A DNA stretch of 64,000 bases from Physella acuta (lineage: Eukaryota; Mollusca; Gastropoda; Physidae). How positions within the stretch are numbered: the stretch's first letter is position 1; each line of letters begins with the position of its first letter. Below, piece after piece: positions 34,501 to 46,500 of the stretch. The stretch is taken from contig NW_026732596.1 of NCBI RefSeq assembly GCF_028476545.1, positions 490,087-554,086 on the forward strand, given 5' to 3'. The notes under the pieces are model-generated. The model made no database searches and was not told the origin of the DNA. It saw nothing but the letters and a program-made list of their open reading frames with translations. The position numbers and the translations under genes are program-made.

Positions 34501-37500
34501 CTTTATGTGTTCAAACATTGTAATGATGTAAACTGCTTTATAAACCTATGTATCACAGCTACAAGCAAGATATTTTCTTTTTACAGCCCCAAAAGCTGCA
34601 GCACCGTATCATGCTTTAGGAAGTATACATGAAGAGAAAGGAGATATACAACAAGCTCTTAAGGTTTTATTTTTGTCGTTGTTGTAAAAGATACTTTTAT
34701 TAACTATCATATTAAGACCACAGAGCTAGGTGAAATAGAGTTCATCTGCTTAGTTTCTAGGTCTGAATAATATTCATGGTTTTCCAGAGTAACTGCTAGG
34801 AACTGACCAACTTTTGCACTGTCTTGTTACCTGAAACTGTTGAAATTTTTATTATACAAACACTACTCTATCAAGTGGGACAACCAACCGTAGTGTTACA
34901 TATTAAATCCAAAACTCAGCCAAAAACAATTTTAGCTAGCATCTTGGGAGACAAATGCAGTTAAAAGTTTTGCTTAATGTTAGAAAGCCTTTAATTTTTT
35001 TTTTAAAGGTGAAATTAATATTTATAAAATAAAATATTTAAAAAAATTATTTCTTGGGTAGCTTTAAAATTTTAAAACATGTTTTCTATAATGTGTGGTC
35101 AGCATAGTAGTTTATAGTAAACCATAGCACTTCCCACTCAAGTTAAGGCATAAAACTGACCACTCTATCCTTTCATATGCTGAGGTTACAGCCACAGTTG
35201 CACTGTACTTAATCAGCGCTATTGACTCTTAGGTTAGAAAGACTAACTAAATAATGAGTAATTGGCCAGAAGAAGAAGAGTTCATATGTTTCTTGACCTC
35301 AGCATATGAAGGGAAGGTGTGGTCAGGACTTTGCCCAGTCGCCTTTACTTTCCCTAACATGAGTTAGGTACCCATCAGAGCTGGGTGAACTCAGGGACTT
35401 TCTCCTGACTTGAACCTGGATTTGAACTCGAGACTTACTGGTTAGCTGCCTAACACTCCACCGCCATCCTATTATTAGCACATGAGCAACATTAAAAAAG
35501 TTAGTTTATTTTAATTTTATTAATTAACCAATGTGTTTTCAATTCAGTTTTACATGGTGGCTGCAAACCTTCGAGGCCAATACGCCACAGAATGGATGGA
35601 ATTGGCCGAAATGTGTATTAATTTAAATGATGAAAAAATGTCCACCATCTGTTTTCAAAAAGGTAAAGTATTAACTTGATTTCACTATTAGAAAATGTTT
35701 TTTTTTTTGTTTGTACAAATTTGAAGATAAAATTTTTTTGTATGAATATTGTTGATTTTAACAAACGTAGGTACCAAGTCATTGTAATTACAGATTTGAT
35801 TCATTGCTTCATCTTTGGCTGGTTAGTTTTCAGTGTAAATAAGTAAAGGTTCAGGGTTGAATGCTGATAATGTTGATAAATGTCACATGAGTTCTTTCTA
35901 GGTATAAATGGTATTTTCCATCTAATAAATGCAGCAATACAAAGCCTACTGAGTCATGAACTAGTTGTTCACATTTCCATCTTAAAGCTGTTCATTTTTT
36001 TTTTTTTTTTTTTTTGCAGCCTTGAAGAATGCCACATCAAATTCAGCAAAGCTTGAGATCTTATCCAGGAAATGCGCTCTCCTTGAGAGCTTTCCCATTA
36101 AGGTTCTTCACTGCAGGGAACAGATGTTACAGTATATGGACAGGAGTAATACTAGCACTATACTTACACTGGCCAGAAATATTGCTAATGTAAGTGGAAA
36201 CTATTTGTTGATGACTTACTTGACCAAAGTGATCTCAAATATAAAAAAAAAAATCTAAACCTTCATCTATCCTCAAACTCCAGTGTTAAAAATTTGCAAA
36301 CGAAGGAAACTTTTCACCCTCATTTTGCTTACCACCAAACATATTAATGAGAAGTCTGAACATGTTTACAATTTATTCTAAGAAAAAAAATTCTTTTATT
36401 TATAAACTGAAATATGTTCCTTTGTGTCTTCAAGCTCACTTTGCTTATCATTGAACATGATCATGAGAAGTCTGAAAATGTGTAAAAAGTGTTCTAAGAA
36501 AATAATTATGATTTTTATTTTTAAACTTATTATATTTTTCTGTGTTCGTAAGAGAAAAGCTGATTGTCAATCTTATTTGTTGTAGGACTACATGGAGTTC
36601 AAAGAAGAAGATGGAGCTATTTCAGTACTGGAGTATATCCACAAAGAGTTTCCTAATGATATTGATTCCGAAGGTAGAATTAGAATCAATTTTGTTTCTG
36701 GTTCTTAAAAATAAGCTGTTTATCCCCAAAATGTTTATATGTTATCAAATAATACCTTATTCACATAATGTATGGAGTTTATGTTTCAAATAGGGTTTTA
36801 AAAAAACTCAATTTTTTTTTTCACTTTATAAGTTGGGCTAAAATATTAAATCTTTATACAAAATCAATTTGGTTTTATTCCTGTAGATTAGAAGTATTTA
36901 TTGTCTTTTATATCCGGTTTTTTATACTCAGTGATTTCCAATTGTTTTTCAGATGTACACAATCTTGCTGAGCTCCTTATGTCACAAAAACATTATGACA
37001 AAAGTTTAGAGGTATGTGTTAAAAAAATGTGTAGTAGTGTGTTCATTTTCAAACTTGATATTTTCAGTAAAATAAAATTTAAATTTTTCTCTCATTTTTA
37101 AAAAAAAGCTCTTAGTTATACAAAATATTCTACTTTTTGCTAAAACTCCTTGATCAATTTCTAACTTCTTATGATAACCATTTCTTATTTAATTCAGTCT
37201 GACTGAAAAAATTATAAGTAGAAAATAATTAATTATCAATATTTTCTCACGTTAACACATTTTAAATTAATCTTTTAGTTTCATTTTCTTGTTTTAAGAT
37301 TGAACATTTTTTTACATTTATACATCTTGTCTAATTATAACTTTACAAAATTCAGATAATTGTTCGGCACTGTGGAGTGGATCTAATCTTCTGTACTGGT
37401 ACACCTTCCTCAGAGGAACTGCTGCCTGCCATTGAAAATTTTATCAGTAAAGAAATTAAACTTGAAAGGTAATAACGAAAGCAGGTCTAACAAAACAATT

Positions 37501-40500
37501 ATGTGAGTTTCATCACTAGATTGTCTTTCGCTAAAAAATGTGATAGCTCACAAAAATGTGATTAGCCATATATTGTTTGGAATAATTGAGCTGATTAATA
37601 TTTTTTTGGAGACAAGCAGCCAGTTATTTCACACAGTAAGTTAAAAGTTTGAATCCTCAGGCAGATGAGGCCTTATAGCTGGAGTCAGCATTCCATCTAG
37701 GAGAGAAAACTCCAAATCATACTCCAATAAATGTGCTTGGAACTGCATTTTATCAATTTCTGCATAAACATTACAAATTTTGTTTCATTCATATAATGTT
37801 AGTGGCTTTCACTGTGAAATATGTGTTATATAATTATAATATCTTTTACAGGTTAAAATTTCCCAGTTTGATGCCAATAGATCTCAAGTCGAAGCTAGTT
37901 CAGTGTATTGTTTACACACAAGTTTTAACATCTTTAGATATTCTCAGGGTACTTTATATTTATTTTTTAATTTTTTTTTACTGAGTACTTTTTAATCCTG
38001 GATAGGTGCTTGTAAGTCCTGAGCAGTGCTGAAAATAAAATTGTTTTTTTGACAACCTAATTAAAAAAAAAGCATTTAAAAAAACATTTATCATTAAAGT
38101 TATAGTTATAGGAATATTTGAACAAATTACAGTTTTACTAGCATGAATGTAGAAAAGAAATTTAGTGACAAGTTTTCAGGTTTTATTTAATAAATAGTTT
38201 GATTGACATGGATCTTATTTATAGGATTTGATAAAGTTAGACTGAAATAGATGTGTCAATCAATTATATTTATTTCAGGATTTAATAAAAAGTTTAATGA
38301 CATGGACCCTATTTATAGGATTTGATAAAGTTTAACTGACAGAGATGTGTAATTCAATGCTATTTATTTTCAGGATTTAATCAAAAGTTTGATTGACATG
38401 GATGTTGAAGCTTATGGTGATGTTCACTATGACATCGCTGAACCAATGGTTGAATGTGGGTATTTTGAGGAGGCAAAACCAATTCTTTACTCGTTGGTGA
38501 ACTCGGAAAAATATAACAAGGTTATCATTTTTTATACATGTAAATTTCAAAGCAAACTTTCTGTATTTAAATTGTCAAGTAAATGCAAAAACAGTTTTTA
38601 TATGTAATCATGAATTCATATTTTCAGTTAACTGGGTATAGACAGTTTCAATACAAAATATATACTAAAAACTATGGTAACACAGATTGCACTTAATATA
38701 ACAGGTTAATATTAAAAGAAATATTTAAATCACTACAGGCTGCAGTGTGGCTGACCTACGGTCAGTGCTTGAATGCTTTAGGAGATATTAAAGGAGCGGC
38801 TGAAGCCTACACGCAGGTGGTAGAAAAAGCACCCGGTCATTACGGTGCCAGGGTCACTCTGTCCTCCTTGCTGCAGCAGATGGGCCAAAATGAAGTGGCC
38901 CTAGATGTTCTATCAAAAGGTGGGTAATTGAGTGTAAATTTTGTAAGCTCTGGGCTGGTTAAAAACTACAGTAATAGTTTTTAATTTTTTTACCAGTATT
39001 CTTTGATAATTATTTTTTATCTGTAGTCTTTAATTATTATTTTTTTTTACCAGTAAGACCTAATATTGGAAAACTTTTTGAGTACATTATCTTGTTACAA
39101 CATTGCATGTAGATATGTGTAAAAGTAAAAGTTTCCCTTTCAAACCTACCGGTCTATGGGGCAAGTGAAGTAGAGTTTGCTTGTTTCTGTGACCTCGGCA
39201 TATGAAGAGATAGTGTGGTCAGCACTATGCCCAGCCGCCTTTACTTTCCCTAACGTGAGTTATGTACCCATCAGAGTTGGGTGGACTCAGATATGTGTAT
39301 ACAACTTATTAAGATTTGCTATCAGCTTTTTCACATACTTGAATATTTGTTTAAATGAAAATCTTTTCAAAATTCTGGTGTTTAGATGGATAAATGTCAA
39401 ATCTGAGTTATTTCTTTTTCATTTGGATAACCCATTTATGTTGTGGAGAAAATATTTTGGTTTGGTTATTCTATACAGGTTCATTAGAGGAAGGGGAAGC
39501 AACTGCAGACCAACTCTTGTTGATTCACAAGTGCCAGTTACTTCACTCCCAGGGTAAAATAGATGAGTTTATTGCCACGGCTAGAAAGTTATTGTCTTAC
39601 CACTTTCCTGGTCAGTTGAAGCCTGACTTTATCAAAGGTAAGCCTCAGCTGTTAGTAAAAAAATTGTTCTTGAGTTTAAATACCACACTTTGAAAGAATA
39701 CAATCTTTGTTTTTGTTGTTTTTTTAAAATAAATAAATAAAACCATCTTCTTCTTTTTCATTCTGAATTTTATTATTAGAAAGGCTTTCCTCCAAAAAAT
39801 TAAATTTTGCGTATCTATATATATATAATTCTCTTCTGGGAGCCGTTAGAAAACAAGCTGCAAGCGCCCCCTTGCAGTCCCCTCTCTTTCTCTCTATCAC
39901 TATCACCACCACCCCCACCCCACCCCCACATTGTCTGGTGAGCGGTGTTCACTCTAAATGTTTACAAAGCTAAATGTTTACAAATCGTAGAGCCATAGAG
40001 CCGGGTTTCTATTAGGGGCAGATAATTTAGTTCGATTTTAAACTTACAGGAGGTAACGAAGAAATAAATAAGAGGAGGCTGATTTCACGGGGGGGGGGGG
40101 GGGGGGGGGTGTAGGGTCGGGGTTAGGGGAAAAGGGGGGGGGGGGGTTAGTGTTTTAAAGCAAATATTTTCAGTGGCAGCATTGGTACTGTCGAATTCAC
40201 AAATTATGAATTACTGAAAAGTAGAAATTAAAACAACTAAATAGCGGCGTATGATACGCTTCGGGTCGGCTCGTATGTTATAAATGTCATTTTTTACTTT
40301 GTGTACATAGTATAGAGCAAGTATTGTTATAGTGCTAAATAATTAACATATATTTTGATAGTTTTTGCTGTTATACAGCTCCCTACTTTATAATGGAATT
40401 ATTGTAGTCCTGCAAAAAATAATCAAAATTTTGACAAATTCTGATGGTTTTGACCCCCACCCCACCCCATCTACAGGACAGATTTCTTTCAAACTTTTAC

Positions 40501-43500
40501 TTGACTCAAGACTCCAAGACAATGCACTGTGACTTAAAATGACTTTAATTTTTAATTAACTTTTTAAAATATATCAATGTCTGGTGTACTATTTTTTACT
40601 CAGTTATATAAACACTGTGTGCATTTGGTGTGCAATTCTCTTTCCTATGCGATTCCATTTCGTTTAAAAAATGGAAGTATTATATAAAAAAAACATTATC
40701 TTTTGGCTGATTGCACTGTCAAATAAGAATCTGCCAGAAAGTTTAGGGTAGCTCACTCCCACTTTATTTTAACATGTGTTCAAATTTTTGTAATTTTAGT
40801 TTTGTTGGGGATGAGAACTTCTAAAAGTAGGAGGTCTATTTTACCCCAGTTCATGGGTAGCAGTAAAAAATTGAGCAAAGGTAAACTTAGTTTCTTCTGT
40901 AGTTTATTTATTTTTTTAATTTTTAAAATAATAGCTATGAATCATTTAGGTGTAAAAGTTCTATCTCGGCTTTCTATATTCAAAAGTATTTAGTAATTTT
41001 ACTTTCTTTTTAATAGTTGTGTTTTTACAATGACTTTTCTCTAGAAAAAAAAATGGAGGCTGAAGCTACTGAAAACAAAGAGTTAAAAGGTGGAGAGGAA
41101 AGAAAATTTAGAGCCAATTTATGGGATATCCATCTCAAGGTATATCATGATCTTGCACATTTTTAAAAGATAAATATAGGGGCTTTGGGTGCTATACTTT
41201 CTAGACAAGCAGTTTAAAAATGTTATCCCCGTATACTAGATTAAGAGTTAAAAAATGTAATCTCTGTGTATTAGTTTAACATTTAAAAAAATTAATTCTC
41301 TTGACAGGTGTGTCGAGCTATGCATGAAAAAGGTTTGATGGATGATCTGCTTGAAACTGCCACACTAGGCATGATCTGTCCAGTGTTTGCTCCAGATCAG
41401 GCCATGGTCAAGGTCAGTTCTAATTTTAAATTTGAACTCACTGTTCATTTCACTCAACTCAATTCATTCTTGTTTAAATCTTTTAGCTAAGATCCGAGTT
41501 GTAACAGATTTTGAGTACTTTGTTGTTTTATGTTTGGAGTGTAAATAGTGTGTCAGAAGGTCGTCTGGCTAACAAAAGTGAATGGTGAGCACCTAATCAA
41601 GTTGTATTTTTATCATTTCACTCATTGACTGTGTTGAGGAACTGAAGTGTATATAATATAAGGTGTGAAATTAGCGTGAAAAGTGTGCCACCCCAGGTTA
41701 TTGCTGAATTAGTTGAAGTAATTACTTAACTTCTGATAATGGACTGTGATTTAATTTTATAAATCAATTTAAAAAAAAATTGAACTGCAGTGAGGTTTAT
41801 GCAAATAGTAATAAACGGTTAGTGTTAGTATCCTTACAAATCAAAGACTATTACAGGTACAACAGATGGTCTAGACCCAATGTCTTTAATAGCAAACAAC
41901 AGTGTGGTTAAGGATTAGACAAAAAAGACAAACTTTAACATAATTTTAGACAGGTCTACTTCACTTGCCCCATAGATGGTCAGGTTTTAAAAGGGAACTT
42001 CACTTATAACCTGACTATAGGCTGATTTAAGCTGGATGGTATAACAGGGATTTATAAGAAGAAAAATAAAACTGAAATAACTAAGTGTTATAATTAGCTT
42101 GATCTTTTACTTGTATGAAAGATAGTGATCAGTTCCATTTGATATCTGAAAGTTCATGCATCCTAAATACTAATCCTGACTGCTGAAAAACATAATATCC
42201 ATTTGATAAATTCTTAATCAAAGATTGCGTGTGAATGGTATCTTTACAAATTAGTGGTTATGTGTCTGCTGATCATTCAAAATTCTGAATCAACATATTT
42301 TATGTACAAAATAATTCCCGAATGAACATGTTTTATATAAAAAAATAATTTTTGAATGAACATATTTTATGTAAAAAATAATTTTTGAAGGAACTTATTT
42401 TATGTAAAAAATAATTTTTGAAGGAACATATTTTATGTAAAAAATAATTTTTAAATGAACATTTTATGTAAAACTAATTTTTTACGTAAAAAAAAAACTC
42501 TAACCAAATATTTATTTACAGGATGCAGAGTTCATGTGTATGAAGGTAGGCTCAGTGGGCATCAACATCTATCATCTGGCTAGGAACATGATTGTTGAAG
42601 TGAGTTTGGTTTACATGATGGTATTGTAGTAGTTTTCATTATTTTTGCTGAAAGCTTTGAACGTATCTTCACTTTAAATAAGAGCATGGTCTGGTGAACT
42701 GTGGTTCATGCTAAATGTTTACAATCGTAGAGCAGGGTTTAGGGACGGCTATTAGGGGCAGATAATTTAGTTAGAAACGATTTTAAACTTAGGGAAGGTA
42801 ACTAAGAGGAGGCTATTTTCACGGGGGGGGGGGGGGTGTGGGTAGGGGGTTGGGGAAAGGAGGGGGGTTTATCGTCCTTAACGAGCTACTGGAAGTGTTT
42901 TAAAGCAAATATATTCAGTGGCAGCATTGGTACTGTCGAATTCACAAATTATGAATTCCTAAAAAGAAAAAATTAAAACAACTAAATAGCGGCATATGAT
43001 ACGCCGCGGGTCGGCTCGTTCACAATATTTGTTAAAATGAAAAACTGTCATTACTTCTTACAAAAAATTATAGGGAAGTTTTTTATTTTCTTTTAGATTA
43101 TACAAATATTTTACACCAAAAATCAAGAAATGGGTATCTGCTGAATTGAACTTATCAAAATCTTAATATTTTTTAAGTGGCTACGCGGAGCAAACTGCAT
43201 GCCACCAGCCTTCCCTAGGCTAGGTGGAGCAAACTGAATGCCGCCAGCCTCCCCTAGGCTAGGTGGAGCATTCCGCCAGCCTCCCCTAGGCTAGGTGGAG
43301 CATTCCGCCAGCCTCCCCTAGGCTAGGTGGAGCATTCCGCCAGCCTCCCCTAGGCTAGGTGGAGCAAACTGCATGCTGCCAGCCTCCTCTAGGCTAGCTG
43401 GAGCAAACTGCATGCCGCCAGCCTCCTCTAGGCTAGGTGGAGCAAATATGTATGCGCAAGCATATAACATTCAACTTTTCATTGACGTTGGGTTAACTGT

Positions 43501-46500
43501 TCATGTGGTCTAAGTGGTTGTGCATCAGACATGTTGCATTTGTTGCATGGGTTCCAATCCTTTTGAGTTTTTATTTTGCTTTTTTCCCCCCTTATTTACA
43601 TTATGGGAAGTTAGGGTTTATATATACATGCGCAATACATTGAAAACATTGCCATGAAGTGAGGCAAGTTTTTCCCCACTATGCATGCATAGTTTCATCC
43701 AACTAGAATCAGTCTTATATTTAGTTTATTATCATGATAAACTTTCTCCCAAGGAAAAAGACAACAACCAAGCTTGGAACTTGTACAATTATGTAGTCAC
43801 CAGACTGAAAGAAGTAACAGATCTGAGGTTTGCAACAAGAGCATTAATGAAGGTAGAAAATTGTTTTTTATTTTTTTTTATTTTTATTTGCTTTGAATGA
43901 TGACCTCCTGCTTAAGAAAATAATTTTTTTTTTAAATTTATGTCAACTCATTGACTTGTTCTTTATTTTTTTCACAAAAAATTGTGATGAATGTTGTAAA
44001 TTTTTAAATTCACTAGATTCTATTTCTTTATAGTAATATTTTCTTGAACTCTATAACACTACCAGTAAAAAAATAAAAAATATGTCATTTCCTGTCAGAA
44101 TATGGCTATGCTCTAAAAAAAACAGTTTGTTTTTAGACTGTCAGCAGCTAATTTTAAAAATTAAAATAAGACTAATTCAAAGAAAAATTTCTACAGAACC
44201 CAGATAGTTTGGCATTGGGCATGTTGAATGGAAATGCTCGAATGATTTCTGGAACATACAAGCAAGCTTTGGGTAAATCCAAATTTCATATTTTGTTGTC
44301 CCTTGCTTATACAATGGTACCTCGACATACTTGGGCGGCGACATACAAGATTTTCTGTGATACAAGCTAACGTTTGCTTTGACATACTAGCAGAAATTTG
44401 AGATACAAGTAACCGGATTATTAAGTTAAACAGTTCTTGAAAAAGAAACATCCCAAAAAAGTTGCACCTGATTGCTCATTGGAGCTATTTACTGACACTT
44501 ACCTAACTCATTTCCAAAACATTCTAAAACAGACAAAGAAACATACCTCATTGGTCAGGTTTATTTTAATGGCCTGCTTGGAAAGTGTGATGAAAATTAT
44601 GTAACAAAACATATAGTAACATATTGGTTCAATCGTATTCACTGAAATGCCGTTAAGTTTAGTGATAAAGTATAGTGGTAAGAGTGTAACAAGTAAGTAA
44701 ATTAGAGTGATAAGAGCTAAGCATAACCAGTGAGTAATTGAACAAAGTTAATGAACGAAGTTTAGCGCCTCTGCCTATCTCTTCCTCAAGGAAAATGCAC
44801 TTTACTAAACCAGTTTATTTCTTTATATTATCCAATATTATATTATAAAATGATATTTAAATTAAATGTAAAAATACATAAGAAAAAAAAAGATTGAATA
44901 AAATATAATTGGGGTAGCATCTTGGGGGCTGGAACGGATTAAAGACATTTCAAATAATTTCTATGGAAAAAAACTGTTTTGAGACAAAAGCAATTTGACA
45001 CACGAGCAATGTTACAAAAAGAATTAAACTCAAATCACGAGATACCATTGCACTTAGTAAACATTTACATTATTCTTTGTTTGAGTGACAAACTGAATTC
45101 ATATTTTATAATACAAAAATTAACCTGGCATATAATTAGCTTGCAGTGTACTGTAACTTCTATCCTAGGTGAGTACTTGGCTGTATTTCGGCAGACGCCG
45201 GACAACGACATGGCCCTCCTGTGTTCTGCTCTGTGTCTGGTTCACATTGCATCCCAGTCCTACATCAGCAGAAAAAATCCCCTTCTAGCCCAGGTGACTC
45301 AAACATTAGTGGTTTTGTTACCTATAATTTTCATGTCATTTATACAGAAATATTAAATAGCACAGTAATTATATTGCTATTGCCTTGACAAAATACCGAC
45401 ACAAATATATTTTTAAAATTTTCTTGTTTAATACAAAAAATGAAATACTTTAAACTTCCTTGTTTTTCTTGAAGCTAAAACATTTAATTTTAGTTTATTA
45501 ACATAAATTTGTAATATTTAAATTTCAATGGATACTCAAAAGGAATCTGAGGCAATGGCCTATATAGCGTATAACAAGTTTACACCTAATACTTAATTGT
45601 GTCGGAGGCTTTTCCAATACTAGAATTAAGAACGAAGAAGAAGAATGGAAACTTATCAAATGAAGAAATAGGTTTCTCATCAAAATTGTAACCTTAACTA
45701 CGGCTCTAAATCTAATATAAAAGTAAATCTACAGTTAAAGCTAACTTTATATGTACCTCAACCATACGGTGTAGGGTTAAAAAGGTAAAAATAACTGCCA
45801 AAATTATTCATTTAAATTTTTTCTGTCTGTAGGTGATTTGCCTAATGAATGCCTACAAGGAAATGCGCGGGGAGTGCCAGGAATCTTATTACAACATGGG
45901 TCGTGCTATGCACCAGTTAAGTAAGTAACAACTGCCCACATCCATGCTGAACCCATTTGCTTATGGTTTCATTTGGGTGGGGGTGGGGGCTTGACAAACA
46001 CTGGTAAAAGTATATAAAGTATATATTTTCTGTATAAATGCTATTTTGTTCAGGGTGGGGAGATGTCTTGAAGAAACCCTGTTGTAGTTGTCTCAGCTTT
46101 GGGCATGTTAGCTATGATGCTCAAGTCTTTATTTTATACTTAGTCTCTTTTTTTTTAGTTCTCTCCCCTTAGCTATATTTTTCTAATTTCCCAATAATAT
46201 GAATTTTTACATTGAGATGATAAAATTATTCACTTTTATAAACTTTTTTAAATTTAATGAACTTGTCTGTAATGTGAACATAAACTTACTTTAAAAATTT
46301 ATTTAAATTTATTTAAAAAAAAAACAACCCACCTTTTTATGCTATGTTGCTTTGAGCATGCTTGTTTACTATTTAACTCACTGACCCAATCCTATGAGGA
46401 GACTGACTGTTTGACCACATAAACAAAAGAGGGACACACTTTGTATGGTAAAGCGTTTGGCTGCTAACCCAAAGGTCTTGAGTTCGCACCTTGATTTGGA

